A stretch of DNA of 64,000 bases from Roridomyces roridus (taxonomy: Eukaryota > Basidiomycota > Agaricomycetes > Agaricales > Mycenaceae): contig JARKIF010000005.1 in the NCBI GenBank assembly GCA_029378245.1, forward strand, positions 1,054,001 through 1,118,000, read 5' to 3'. Of this stretch, positions 1 to 11,748 are shown piece after piece. A program made the position numbers and the translations under genes. The notes below the pieces were generated by a model that saw only the letters and a program-made list of their open reading frames with translations, had not been told where the DNA came from and ran no database searches. Position 1 is the first letter of the stretch. Every line of letters begins with the position of its first letter.

Positions 1-1463
1 GAGCCTCGCGGACTGGGATCAAAAACAAGCTGGTCGGTGCCAAGCCACTCTGCTGCTATACGCCACTAACGACTCGAGAAGCGCGTATACGAAGTCGACG
101 ACAAGAGGGCAATTACTCTGGTCGATGATCTTGAATTGGAGCGCGGAGATGACGCCCCAATGAGTATGGCCGCGAACGTCGAGGCAAGTACGTGTCATGC
201 ATTGCCAACTCTTTCAATAAACGTGCAGACAGGCTGGGACAATCGTGTGCGGTATCAACAGCCCGGAAGAGAGCATGGCAAAGGGCGAGAATGAAAACTG
301 TCGCGTCTACGCGTTCAAGGAGCAGAAGTGCGTCCGAACACATGAGTGCTTTATTTCATTCCAACAAATTACAGACTGGGCCTTGTGCGAACGCATGGAA
401 CTCTGGTGTCTGGCGACTTGGAAGACTTTCAAAGAGTCACTACTCTTTCACCGGACTGCAAACTTGTCGTCGTTGCTGGAACTAAATCGGTGGGTCTGTC
501 TTATAGCTGCCAGGACACTTTCAGATGGCGTATAGTTCCAACTTCTTTCCTTCCCTTCCCTGACTCCCGAAGCACTGGCCATGAAAACAGAGAAGGAGAT
601 TTACGACGTTTCATTCTCTCAAAATACGGTATAGCTCTACTGTCATTATTACTCTCCGAGTCTAATTTTTCAAAGATAGTTGTTGCGACGACGCAAAGTC
701 TGCTTGTATACGCACTGCCCGTCGGAGATGCCAAGGGCTCGCCCTCCAAGAACAAGAAAAAAGGCAAACAAAAGGTCTCTGAATTGGAACTGTTGCGGAC
801 GGTCGGATCGCCTTCGCTCCCCCGGCGCCACAGGCAGCGACTTTCGCGCAGCTAGATTCCACCCGACGAACAGCGACGTCCTGTACACCATTAGCAATAC
901 CACTTCGGGTCGCTCGCGCGGCAGGAAGGCGCCTCCACGACTGGCATATGTTTGCAAATGGGACGTACCGACGTGGACAGCCACAAAGGTGAAGAAAGTC
1001 GCGGACAAGGGCTTGACTTGCTTTGACGTGAGGTCGGTGTGGTGTTGTAGTGTCTTTGCAGTAACTGAAGAAAGCCCAGTGCTGACGGAAACCTGCTGGG
1101 ACTCGGGTCCTCGGACTGCAGCATCGCGATCCTCGATGCACATACTCTTGCTGTGGGTCACCACCTTTGCCCAGTCTACCCTGTTGACGAATTGTGCAGC
1201 CTTTGGTCAAGATTCTGAAAGCGCACGAGTTCCCGCCGACGACCCTCAAATTCAATCCAACGTCAAGACTTTTGGTTTCTGGCAGCGCCGACAACAGCGT
1301 TCGGATTATCAGCGTACCAGACACTACTGGCAAATCATGTCAGTCACTGTTCACTTGCACCAACCGCGTTCTCACAGCCTCACCAGCCTGGACTTCGTTA
1401 ATCGTCATTTTAATAACACTTCTCATCGTACTGCTCGCTATTATGTCGCAGCAATATCTATAG
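1..1463 (+). CDS. SEC12: SEC12/PREB-like guanine nucleotide exchange factor (5' partial)
   Basis: WD40-type exchange factor that loads GTP on SAR1 at the ER to start COPII coat assembly. The 5' end lies outside the window. Near the left edge a SRTGIKNKL stretch is followed by ELERGDDAPMSMAAN, then across a short intron (about 196-231) the family signature CGINSPEESMAKGENENCRV. Later blade sequences follow (LKAHEFPPTTLKFNP, LVSGSADNSVRI, about 1210-1310), and the last exon ends in a hydrophobic segment of about 20 residues (about 1395-1455), matching the C-terminal membrane anchor of SEC12. At least four introns are implied by frame changes. The stop at 1461-1463 lies only 24 bp from the stop of the convergent TAF9 gene. 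I saw no HDEL-type retrieval signal. Confidence 0.85.
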
Positions 1464-1487
1464 TATACAGGGATTAATTATACATTT

Positions 1488-2316
1488 TCAATCGTAGTCG
1501 TCGTCTTCTTCCAGTTTTCGCTTCACGCCGTTGGGTTGGACAGACGTCTGCACCTCCTCCATCCCATCGCTGTCCTCCTCTTCCTCGTCTCGGCCAGCAA
1601 AAAGTCCATCCTCCTCCTCACCAGCGTCACTGCCCTCGTCAGCGTTGGCTTGCGAGCCAATACGGATGTCTGCAGAGGTGTCTATGGCGCTTATAGGGAA
1701 CGGCGCCTCTTCAAACTGAGGTTCCTGCGATGGAGGCTGGGGAGCAGATACTGCCGGCGGCACCTGCTGCGGTATGGGTGCAGGCTCCATGTCATAGTCC
1801 TCGTCGTCTTCCGACTCTGACTCTTCAACCTCTTCGACTATTTCGTCGTAGAGTTTAACGCCGGGTGGCGGCTTGTTGGGTATCAGGTCAAAGTCGATGG
1901 CGGTGAGACAGTCGGAGGCCTGGGGCATACGGACGCCAAAGACTTCCGGGACGGCGGGGAGTGGGACTGCGTTGACTTCCGAAGCAAGAGAGAGGATGTA
2001 CTGTGTTCTTTCAAGATGGCTGTTTTTACTCGGCAAGGAATAGAGAAACCTCTTTCGGTACGCGTCCACCAAACTCCCAGCCAACGCGGGCTTGGACGGC
2101 GAGGACAACGTCGTCCATTTCTATCTTGCCTGAGCGACCTGCATACTCGGCATAAACGTTGGCATCGGTGAGGACTTGTGAAGTGTATCTGTGGGAAAAG
2201 TCGAGGAGTTGGTGGAGAACAGCGGGTTGGACATCCTGGACAGAAGGCGTTGAAGACAACAGCAGAGCAATAGCTCTCGCTGACGGCGGTATGGACGCGT
2301 CGGCCGAACGGGACAT
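1488..2316 (-). CDS. TAF9: TFIID/SAGA subunit TAF9
   Basis: Histone-fold subunit of TFIID and SAGA that pairs with TAF6. Two exons fit exactly: 2316-2050 (89 codons) and 2000-1488 (171 codons), with a 49-bp intron that restores the phrase VPKEYILSLASEVNAVPLPA. The histone fold fills roughly residues 5-90 (IALLLSSTPSVQDVQPAVLH, YTSQVLTDANVYAEYAGRSG, IEMDDVVLAVQ). The conserved segment after it (AVPLPAVPEVFGVRMP, then CLTAIDF) is the usual TAF9 hallmark. The C-terminal half is acidic and low-complexity. The start was chosen as the ATG directly before the fold; a longer upstream reading has no support. It is transcribed divergently from ISU1, with only 88 bp between the start codons. Confidence 0.88.
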
Positions 2317-2404
2317 TGAAGAAGTGCAGTAAACGTCAGCGGTGTTTGGCTCGTGTTTGTCTGACGCGGACACGGCCGGCCATCCACTTTCACTCCTCCC
2401 ACTC

Positions 2405-3071
2405 ATGTTGCGCTCTGCACTACGGACCTCCTTCACCACCGCTACTCGCCCTGCTGCCTCTAGGGCACTGCAGCGACCCCTCCTGGCTCGCGCCTATCAC
2501 GAGAAGGTCATATCACATTACGAGCAGCCTAGAAATGTGCGGACCCATGTTTTCGCGGTCTGGACCCCGCCACTTATCAGATTACATTTTCCAGGTAGGC
2601 TCTATGCCCAAGAACGACATCGACGTCGGCACAGGCCTCGTCGGGGCCCCCGCTTGTGGAGATGTCATGAAACTCCAAATCCGCGTCGACGAGAACGGCA
2701 TCATCTCCGACGTCAAGTTCAAGACCTTTGGCTGCGGCAGCGCCATTGCCTCTAGCTCGTACATGACCGAGCGCGTAAAGGGCCTCTCCCTCGACGAGGC
2801 TGGAAAGATCAAGAATACCGAAATTGCAAAGGAATTATGTCTACCACCCGTCAAGCTCCACTGCTCCAGTATGTACAAATGTCTCACTTTGTCCTGCTCT
2901 CCACTGATCCCATTCTCAGTGTTGGCTGAAGACGCCATCCGCTCTGCCATTCGGGACTACCGCTCCAAACGCAGCGCGCTGTCGAATCCCAAGCAGGCAG
3001 GCTTTATTGATGTCAGCCAGGGCCCCACAGGGGAGACCGTCGCCACCGCTCAGCCCGGTGTATCCGCCTAG
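2405..3071 (+). CDS. ISU1: Mitochondrial Fe-S cluster scaffold ISU1/ISCU
   Basis: Scaffold on which NFS1-derived sulfur and iron are assembled into [2Fe-2S] clusters in the mitochondrial matrix. Three exons (2405-2536, 2595-2868, 2920-3071) give exactly 186 codons including the stop. The N-terminal ~34 residues are rich in Arg, Ala and Ser with no acidic residue, as in a mitochondrial presequence. The three cluster-ligand Cys motifs are present: GAPACGD, FGCGSAIASSS and the Cys of KLHCS, which is split by the last intron. The LPPVK motif recognised by the HSP70 SSQ1 lies just before it. The gene shares a short intergenic promoter with TAF9. Confidence 0.93.
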
Positions 3072-3168
3072 ATTTCATCCTGTACTACCTTATTCGATCT
3101 TACTCTACCAAAAACGCTCACGGGTAGTTGTACCTTGTATCATAGTATGCATATAGTATCTTGACCTA

Positions 3169-5155
3169 TCATGACTTGGACGGCACAAACGAAAATGTAC
3201 CAGCAGCAAACCATCGCTCGTTCGCCTCCTTCACCCGTTGCGCAGCAGCTGCACGATTCGTGAGCTCGAATCCTGTTCAATAGTCATGAGAAACCGGTAA
3301 CCGGGCCAAAAGAAAACAATACCCTGTGCCGGAGTTACGCTCAAAGAAGTGGCCATCCCGGAAGAAGATGATGACGAAGAAGGCTGCGTGCCGCCAAGTA
3401 ACGCCGCCCTGTTCAAAGCAGCCGTGCGTAGTTTGTTGGCCTTGGACATTTTCGCTGCCAGGTTGTGAAAAACAGCATGTACCTCATGTGAAAAAGCTCA
3501 CCTCGACTCTTGGACTCGCCAAGACTTGCACGGACGCTGCCCGTCGTCGCACCGATCATACCCATGCCCTTGGTCTCGTCAAAGGCCCCAACCTCTTCCT
3601 CCGCTTCGCCAAACACCATCCGGTTTTGCAGCTTCCGTAACTCGGTCTGGGCGTACGCTTCTTTTGCTTTGCGCGCTCTGAAGAGAAGTGAGTGTCAAGA
3701 AACTAGAAGGACAACGAGTACTTGCCGTTTACCGCCGCGTCGCTTCTTGGGCCCGTCGCCTGGAATGGGTAGGGCTTTCGTGACCTTGGACGGCGGTGGA
3801 GCAGCGAGCCTGTCAATATGCTTTTCGATCTTGTCGCGCAGAGACTCGCCGTACGAACCTATGAAAACGTCAGAAAATCAAAGGAGGCATAAAGAATCAA
3901 CCCACCATCTCGACGCTGTCGCTCCAAGTCCATGCGCGACGCGAGAACGGCTTTTGCACCAACTGTTCGTTGGAGTTTGAGTTGATACTCTGGCGGCGTC
4001 TGCATGACGAGCTCGGATTGGAAGATGAAGCCGGTATATCGGCGTTGCGTCGCCGTGGAAAAACCGGCAGTGATTTTACGCTGTGCGCCGAGAAGCTGAG
4101 AGGGACATGAGCTGGTGAATCTCAGGCAGAATATCGACGCACATGAACATTGCAGGCAGGCATTTTGGCGAGGGCGCCGAGACCACCTGCGACACCGAGA
4201 AGCTTGGCGGCTGTGGTGGTACCGACAATGGCTGACAGGTTGGGAGCAAGCATATTCATTCTCGAGCTCACGTACATGAAAATCTGGTGAAGGTGAGCAT
4301 TGAAGTCGGCTAGAGGAAGAAGTAAAGACCTTCTTGCGTGCATCCTCGAGCCGGTCTGCGAGATCACAGGCGCGCTGGACAGCCTTCCATTCCGCGTCCG
4401 AGAGTTGCTTGCCCGAGGTGGTTGTCGCAGTGACCACGACACTCATGATAATGGCGGCAGGAAGGACGCCAGACAAATCGACTTTGGTTGGGTCCTAGGC
4501 AGAGGTAAGTTGAGGTAATCTGGGTAGATTGCCATACCTCTTCATTGGCAAGAGTGCGAACGGTGCGAATGAACATTGTGGGGTCGACGACCAGCTGCTC
4601 CAGTTCGGGGAATTTGGGGGCGTAGTGGTCTCGGATGAACTAGGGAGAGTTAGTACATTTCCAACAGCAATCCGAAGACGGAGTCACCTTGTGTACCACC
4701 AATATTTCATTGTCAACGTCAACCGAGAGATTGTTGGCCTGGACAATGAGGGTGTATTCCGGGTTCAAGTGGCCGGGAAGTGAAAGGGTCGCGTCCGTGG
4801 ACGGTTTCGCCTGGTACTTTTCGATCTCCTGCAGTATCTCGGCCATACGCTTGCTACCGTCCAGTTTCGCGATCTTGGTGACATCCTCGATTCCGGACAG
4901 CTCCATCTGCTGCACGTCTTCCGCGTCGAGTTCGTCGGCGGGTTTCATTCCCCCAGGCAGGACCAGCCCGCCGATTTCCTGCTGAGGGTCCTCGCCCCCT
5001 TCGCCCTCCCCATCAGACATGACCTCGTCTGACTCGGCTTTGCGTTTGACGCCAGCGGAAGTAGAGGGCCCGGCATCGGCTTCTTCTTGCTGTTCTTCTT
5101 CGCCGTCAGAGAGGCCGTCGAGGTCTGCGAGGAGTTCGTCTGCGAGACCGCTCAT
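3169..5155 (-). CDS. PRP31: Pre-mRNA splicing factor PRP31
   Basis: U4/U6 snRNP protein needed for tri-snRNP assembly. The product starts [17 protein letters not shown] with an acidic Ser-rich N-terminus, followed by the NOSIC segment and the Nop domain ([20 protein letters not shown], then [15 protein letters not shown], then [19 protein letters not shown]), which contacts the U4 5' stem-loop and the 15.5K protein. A basic, Arg/Lys-rich PRP31 C-terminal domain follows ([18 protein letters not shown], then NRMVFGEAE), and the protein ends FVPSKS. Frame changes imply about six short introns. The start codon is the ATG at 5153-5155 and the stop is at 3169-3171, about 100 bp from the convergent ISU1 stop. 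Confidence 0.92.
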
Positions 5156-5546
5156 TTTGAATGCGGAGTTGTATGCGAGTGCTTATGATTTGATTCGCTT
5201 AACCGTGGTGAACGTAAATAGGGCATTTCTCGACTTCTCTGTTCTTCCAGAAGACGGCTTTTGCACACGGACCGGCTCGACGTGTCGAGCTTGTAGACCT
5301 GGGCGCCGAAACGACGGCTTTATTCTTTTTCTTTCATTTTTATTTGGAATGGGACCGGATAGTGAGCCTCGCCAGCTAAGAAAATCGTGGCATTACGCTG
5401 TGGTTTTCTTTCATGACTGTATATTCTGTGGAGTCTCCAAAAGTCGCGTCCAAGTCGCGTTTGCGAGACATCATGATCCCGTAATCAAATGACGTCGTGT
5501 GGTCCAACTCGTCCTTGACCTCATAATCTGTTGTTCTTGAACCTCC

Positions 5547-7656
5547 ATGTCCCCCGCTACAGTTGTCGAGACGTTCAAGAGTAGGCTACTTTGACACTGC
5601 GCGTGTCTTCCTGCTCATCGTCCTAGATCTACTCAGACACGGCAAACACCACAACCAGGCCCGCCCCGAGGAATCCTCTCCACCGCCCGCCGCTCCTACG
5701 CCTCCGGATGAGAAGATGGCTCGTCAGGCAGCAGAAGAGATCGTCAAGCAGGAGCGAGAGCTCAAGGAGAAGCAGAAGGACGAGCTCCCCTCATACAAGG
5801 GTCTCGAGAACTTCAAAATCGTCACCAAGATGGGAGAGTATGTGCTCAGTCATCCTCCACCACAACTCCATCCTCAAACTCATTCAGCGGTGCCTTCTCG
5901 AATGTATATCATGCAATAGACCTCACCACCAACAAGAAAGTCGCTGGTACTGTTCTTACTTGCCTTTCCTTCCCATCTAACCCAACTGCAGTCAAGGTCG
6001 TTCGCAAGTTTGAACTGAATGCGTCCCAGGTCGGTTCACTTCTTGCATTCATCTTTCTATCCATTTGCCCATGCCCCATGCGCGGCAGGATGGAGACAAA
6101 CATCTCAATCCCAAGTTCAAAAAGAAGCCGCGCGTTACAGAGGTGCAATTTCCTCCTTTTCTCAGCAGCCTCCCTTCCTTCGACGTCTTACATATTTGAA
6201 CCAGCGTGCCAATATCCTCAAGGGTACGTCTCCTTCCCATCCACTATCTTAAGTCTCCTAAGTATACTGCAACAGAGGTCCAAATAATGCGCGGCACCAA
6301 TCACCCATCCATCGTCAAACTCATTTCCTTCTCCGAGTCCGAGGAACATTATTTCCTCGTCTTGGAACGTGCGTATCCTTGTAATCGCCCGCCATCCGCT
6401 CACACCTTGCGCAGTCATGGAAGGCGGAGAGCTTTTCCACCAAATCGTCAAACTTACTTACTTTAGCGAGAATCTCTCGCGGCACGTCATCCTCCAAGTT
6501 GCCCACGGTATCCGCTACTTACACGAGGAGCGCGGTGTCGTTCACCGCGACATCAAGCCCGAAAATCTGTTATTCCAGCGGATACCAATCATTCCCTCCA
6601 AGACCCCTGTCCACAGGCCCTATGACGAGGAAAAGGAGGACGAGGGCGAATTCATCCCTGGTGTCGGTGGAGGAGGCATTGGGCGCGTCAAGATTGCCGA
6701 TTTTGGGCTGAGTAAGGTGGTGTGGAACGAAGAAACGATGACGCCATGCGGCACAGTCGGGTACACCGCCCCCGAGATTGTCAAGGACGAGCGGTACAGC
6801 AAGAGTGTGGACATGTGGGCGCTCGGATGCGTGCTGTACACACTTCTGTGTGGATTCCCTCCATTCTACGATGAGAGCATCAATGTTCTCACGGAGAAGG
6901 TCGCCCGGGGCTATTACACGTTCTTGAGTCCCTGGTGGGATGATATCAGTGGCTCTGGTTCGTCCCGCTGTTTTGAACCGGTTTTTCTTGTTTTCTCATT
7001 TTTCACTGACAGCAAAGGACCTCATTCAACATCTCCTGTGTGTCGACCCGGCGCAACGGTATACGATAGACGAATTCCTCGCACACCCATGGTGTAACGC
7101 CGCTCCTGCTCCTCCCCCTCCCCCGACTCCGTACGTTTACGGCCAATCTCCGATCAACGCTGCGCCTCTTCGCCCCCTCGACTCGCCCCTCTTGTCTGCG
7201 GCACGCGGACGCGCAGAGGGCCGGAGTCCCGGCATTGCGACCCTCAAGGAGGCATTCGACATTACTTATGCTGTGCACCGTATGGAGGAAGAGGGAGCGC
7301 GGCGGCGCAAGTACAAGGGCCGCGAAGGGGCTGGCGCTCGTGGTTATCTCAAGGGTCTCAACGAGGACGACGAAGAGGACTTTGACGCCACTGAGAAGAG
7401 CTCAGCAAACTCGAATGTGGCTGGAGCGGGTGGTCGAGCGGGCCCGCGTGATCGTGGAAAGAATAACGCAGGGCACCACGGGTTTGAGCTCGATATGGAC
7501 GGCGCGACGCTATTGGGGCGGCGACACCGCCACAACAAGGCGGGCGGGGCGGGTATCGGCATGCGCAGCCCACTGGCTGGGAACGCCATAGGCATGGACC
7601 GTCTGCACATTTCCGAGGACGATTTGCCGCCTGGGAGCCCGATGCAGGTTGTATAA
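5547..7656 (+). CDS. RCK2/SRK1-type (MAPKAP/CaMK-like) protein kinase
   Basis: Ser/Thr kinase of the fungal stress-MAPK-activated group (S. cerevisiae RCK1/2, S. pombe Srk1/Mkp). A tiny first exon (5547-5580) joins at 5627. The kinase core begins FKIVTKMGE, with lysine in KVAVKVVRKF, then EGGELFHQIVKLTYFSENLS. The catalytic loop reads VVHRDIKPENLLF, the metal-binding loop DFGLSK, the activation segment TPCGTVGYTAPEIV and the C-lobe DMWALGCVLYTLLCGFPPF. An insert of about 40 residues between DIKPENLLF and the DFG, rich in Glu and Gly, is typical of the RCK2/Srk1 group. The tail after the kinase (about 7090-7656) is disordered, Pro- and Gly-rich. Several exon joins in the N-lobe (5840-6430) are inferred from frame changes. 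Confidence 0.85.
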
Positions 7657-7801
7657 ACACAAAGACTTGGACTGTTTCTTTCTCTCTTTTTTGCCGCCGC
7701 TCAAGATGTACACACCCAGATTGCATACTTATTGTTGTTATATTCGACGAAAAACACGTATTAATGATACTCGCGCACGCGGGCCGTACAGTTTTATTGG
7801 A

Positions 7802-8271
7802 CTACCCCGACTTTTGAGCGACGGTCGGCGAAATTGCAAATACGTGTGGGGTCTGGACCAGTTATACTGGTCTTGAACCACTCCCAGATCGCCATCTCAT
7901 CAAATCGTTCCTCGCGTCCACCAGGGTTTTTGTTTCGTGGCAAGCTGCCGTAAGGTGTGTACGGAGGACTCTGTGGGACCTGCGAGCTACAGTCGATTTC
8001 TCCTCGAGTGGGGACGACCGCAGGGTGCTTTCTGACAAAGACCTTTGGAGGCGGACGGGGCCGGGCGTATATGCCTCTTTGGGTGAATCTCCGTACGGAT
8101 TTCCATCAGAAGCCGTGTGGTGACTGGTTCGGAATCAGACGAACCAGGTTCAGTTTGCATGTCGATATGATAATAATGTGATATGACGCCGTGAATCAGA
8201 TTTTCGTCGGCGGAAGCAATTTTGTCGATGTCGTTTGGCCGTCTGTCGTCTGTCTGTTTTTCGAGAAACAT
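7802..8271 (-). CDS. Possible small hypothetical protein
   Basis: A tentative two-exon model. The first exon begins MFLEKQTDDRRPNDIDKIAS at 8271; a GT donor after SDSEP and an AG acceptor about 82 bp later put the reading in phase with VFVRKHPAVVPTRGEIDC. This continues for about 70 residues, including EERFDEMAIWEWFKTSI, to a stop at 7802. No family is recognised and no domain, signal peptide or membrane segment is visible. The conserved-looking, mixed-composition second part is the main reason to list it. It could equally be two unrelated open frames in the 3' region of the kinase gene. Confidence 0.25.
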
Positions 8272-9240
8272 CTGGGATCGACAAAATCAAGTGGTGACGG
8301 ACTCAAGCCGTCGTGGAAGCGCCATGTGTCGATTCGCTAATTCTACGAGATCCCAACAGCTAGCTCATGGCTCGCCTCGCCAAGTGATCTCGACGACGGA
8401 GTTCTTTCGCCCGAGAAGGGGCCGCAATTTCATAGAATTTCATACATCGCGAAAAAGCATCTTGTTGCCGGATGCCCCACCCGCCCTAGCACGCAGCCGA
8501 CGGCAAGGTCATGAGGGTGGGAGAAACGGGTCTCGAATGCGCGTGGACGATAATATGTGTGCAACCCAAGACCCTGCAGCATGAACGCGGAGCTCGGCGC
8601 TATGTAAATTAGGGTGCTGCCGTAGTTGCACAAGTCTGAACGCATATCACAAAGCCGTCAGCGGAGATGATTGAGGGTTTGGAAACCTAAACCTCTGATG
8701 CATCCAAACCAACTCTGATGCAGAGGTGCTCGAGAAATGTTGAATCTTGATGCGCTCGCTGCCGTGCCAAGGGCGGGCACGGCAAACTCAACTGAGGAAG
8801 TCGAAGCTGTTTTGAAGGTTAAGAATGTCGTTCATGAATTTGCCGGGGAAAGGAAGCCTGGTGGCTGTACTTCCGTCGAGAGGATTGTCATTTTGATCGG
8901 GATAGCGGAGTCTAGCGGAAGACCGTGACGGCAGCCACGATTGATTTTCTCTCGCGCGGAAACAGATCTGGGGTTTTGGTGGCCTTGGTAAAGGTAACGA
9001 TTGCATGGCAGCTGTTACTTATCGGGACCACAAGTACAGGACGGTAAGATCACGGTAAGATCACGGTGAGAATGGCATGCCCCAGAAAAATCCTTCATCG
9101 GAAACATCAGGGCGATTCTGATTCTTGCAGGGCGCCGGCCGCGCAAAGAGCATCATCATGACTCGTTCATTTGAGAGGGCGCTCCAGCAGCGAGTGCATA
9201 AATATACGAGTGGCGTCCAAGACGGTCATGATGTGGGCGA
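8272..9240. other. Intergenic stretch without a supportable gene
   Basis: The open frames here are short, have no common splice logic and resemble nothing I know. The only visible structure is a short direct repeat of GGTAAGATCAC near 9042-9067. It probably holds the upstream region of the hypothetical gene to its left and the terminator of the dynein light-chain gene to its right. Confidence 0.4.
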
Positions 9241-9803
9241 TTAGACGCTTCGTACTGCAAACGCGATGCATATACAAATCAGAGACGCCTGATGTTCATC
9301 CGTCAGCGGGAGGGAAATAAAAGGCAATGGGAAATGGACCAACATTCGAGAACAATTCTTGTATCACGCTGTCGCAATCTTCCCAATGGCACGCCATGTC
9401 GGCACTGCGTGCGGAGTTATCGCCCTCGTCCGGAGCACGCGAGCATCAAGGTACTGACCGGCCGCCTTGCCCGAGATTTTCGTTTATTTGTGTCAAGACG
9501 ATATACTTGCTGAAAGAGAGCTCGGCATTTGGTTGCATCTGGGCGCAGCTGGCGCACTCACAAGCCAGTGGGCTGGATTTCGAGCATGCGGGTCTTGACT
9601 CGCTCGTCAATCTCCTTTATCCAGGCCTTGACCTTGTCGCGGTCCTTTGAATCTGGCCAGACTGCGTTGTTGAGGGTGGTCGAAAGCAGGGTCTTGGTGT
9701 AGACCTTGAGCAGATCGGCGTCAAAGACAGGTCGGGGGGCTGGCGAGGCGGCGTCTGAGCGCGGCGGCGAGCGAAGACCCGTCGAGGCTGCCAGAGACGC
9801 CAT
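9241..9803 (-). CDS. Tctex-type dynein light chain
   Basis: Small dynein light chain of the DYNLT/Tctex1 group, which binds the dynein intermediate chain in the cytoplasmic motor. Four exons fit exactly: 9803-9562, 9509-9459, 9404-9344 and 9288-9241, for 133 residues. Hallmarks are the C-terminal half: FKYIVLTQINENLGQGGR, then MACHWEDCDSVIQELFSN, and a hydrophobic beta strand ending ICICIAFAVRSV. The N-terminal ~25 residues are Ser/Pro-rich. The join ELFSN-ASLI lacks the two or three residues often seen there, so the third intron border may be shifted. Its start is 59 bp from that of the divergent PEX11-like gene. Confidence 0.85.
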
Positions 9804-9862
9804 GGTTGAATGAATGCTATCAGTGCCAACACTGCGACAAACAAAAGCCGCGCCGTTGACCC

Positions 9863-11213
9863 ATGTCGCACATATCCTTTCCTTCCGAGCAGCCCCATGC
9901 CAATGGCGGCCAATTCTATGCCTCCTTCGACTCGAGTGCGCCGTTTCAAATGAATCCGCTGTCGTCCCATCCGCCACGCACACCACGCACCTCGGTCACC
10001 AACAACTCGCATTCCTACAGTACAAGCGTATTTGACTCACGGGAAGATGCTCACGAGGAGGAGATTGAGCTCGAAGAGGGCACGGAAGAGCTGCGACAGG
10101 CAGAAGCACGCGTCCGCAAAGAGGAAGTCTGGCGGGAAATGTTTCTGACGAGCAACGGAAGAGATAAAGGCTTTGTACGTTCCTTTTGGTGCTACTCGTC
10201 TCATTTTTATCGTTTGCCCAGAAACTGATACAATACTCACTACGCGTCTATCTACTGCTTCATGCGTCACTGACGACAAGTCGCTTGCTACGTCGGCCAA
10301 CACGCGGGCCTTGGGAACGCGAGCTAGTCCGTCGGCTCGAGTCTACCGCGGACGGACTCTCATTTACACGGTCTGGCAGCCTCTTACTCGGATCCTGCTG
10401 CACGTGTTAACCCGCCACCGCCAGAAAATGTCTACTGCTGTTCAACTGGCTGGCTCCCTTGACGGCTATTAGGGCCCAACAGGCTGGCCCGCTGACGTCT
10501 TCCACAGGAAAATCCAAAAAGAAGCCAACGCCGTTCTTGCAGGCGCTGCTTGTCGCGCCGCCGCCCGTCTTGCTCGAACTCGTGCAGGCCATCGCGGACG
10601 ATGTGTCTACTTGCGCCAAACTCGGACTACTGGGCAAACGGACCGGGGAGCGTGCCGGACGGTTCGCAGACTGGTGCTGGCTCCTGGCAACCCTCGTTGG
10701 CCTGGTCGAAAATGGGGTCGAAAGGCAGGATGATCTCGCATCTGGAGCACGAAGGTAAGTAGGCTATTTGCGTTGGACAGACCCGGTTCACAAACTGTTC
10801 GTTTCAGTCGAGTCGCGCATGTACACCGAGTCGATGGCCGGTGGTACAGAAAAGTCAAAATCGGCATCTTCGAAGCGCGACGAGAAGGAGCTTGGTCGAT
10901 TGCAGAAGCAGGATTATTGGCTGCTGGTGACACGCGGGAAGCTTTTAATGGACCTCATTTTCGTTTGTACGTGGCGGGGTCTCGTATCCTCGTTTATATT
11001 TGCTAACCAACGCGTCAGGCTACGACGTGTTCAAAATCAAGCGCGCCAGAGAATCGGTCAAGGCATTCACTGGATTGGGTGCGGCCATCCTCAGGTACGT
11101 GAACAATTCAAGCTCGCAATGCGCTGGCACGGAACGAGTTTGTGTCTAGCGCCGCGAAACTTTACGATCGCCACAAGAGCGGTCTTCTTAAAGCCGTCAG
11201 TCTGTCGATTTAG
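9863..11213 (+). CDS. PEX11-family peroxisomal membrane protein
   Basis: Member of the PEX11 family, which shapes and divides peroxisomes. The N-terminal ~95 residues are Ser/Pro-rich followed by a charged Glu/Arg-rich helix. The PEX11 domain then starts KLIQYSLRVYLLLHA, continues RRLESTADGLSFTRKCLLLF and includes the conserved DWCWLLATLVGLVENGVER. The last exons read VFKIKRARESVKAFTGLGAA and KLYDRHKSGLLKAVSLSI, with the stop at 11211-11213. The extended N-terminus and arrangement look closer to the PEX11C/GIM5-like members than to classical PEX11. The intron between 11095 and 11148 is clear; others are inferred by frame. Confidence 0.75.
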
Positions 11214-11312
11214 GTGTCTTTTCTGGCGCCCGGGTTGAGAGCATTGTCCGCGGAAGGGGACGTCGATTTGGGTTAGATTTTTTACTCTATCTACACATAG
11301 TACCCTCATTGG

Positions 11313-11563
11313 TTATTTGGGAGGCTGGCGGGCGGCGTGTAGGGCATCGACCTCTGCCTCGAGCTCGACGAGACGGCGGGCCTGCTGGCCCATTTTCTTT
11401 TCGTGTGAGAGGGTGAGCTGTGCCAGAAGGAGACCCTGTGCATTTTAGTTGATGCGACGTTGCGGGAATATATTATTATGTGTTGACACACAGTGTAAAC
11501 GGCCGAGGCCAGGAGAGCTACGGGAAACATTGCAGGCAGAATGTTGCTGTACCACTGGGCCAT
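11313..11563 (-). CDS. 64-residue single-pass membrane protein, unknown
   Basis: Two exons fit exactly: 11563-11492 (24 codons) and 11435-11313 (41 codons with stop), separated by a 56-bp intron. The product begins MAQWYSNILPAMFPVALLAS and has one hydrophobic segment over roughly residues 9-32, followed by a charged helix with heptad-like spacing (ARRLVELEAEVDALHAARQ). The shape, a short helix with a membrane anchor and a coiled tail, recalls small accessory subunits of mitochondrial inner-membrane complexes. I do not recognise a specific family, so no function is assigned. It is transcribed divergently from the TVP38-like gene. Confidence 0.6.
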
Positions 11564-11748
11564 GGGTGACCTGGTTGGCTGGGTAGCATATCGACGGAGG
11601 AGGCTCGAATTTGTCGTCAGCTGGACAGCGGGTTAATCGCGGATAGGTGACCTACCCCGGTTTGAATTTCAATGACATCGCCGTTTGCGGTAAAGTTCAC
11701 ACTGCCTCGTCCCTCATTCATTTTCGTTCCTTGCCTTGGTTTCGTCCA

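Noticed and set aside
8222..9240. Short plus-strand frames downstream of the kinase gene
   Set aside because: No recognisable domain, no coherent exon chain; best treated as intergenic.
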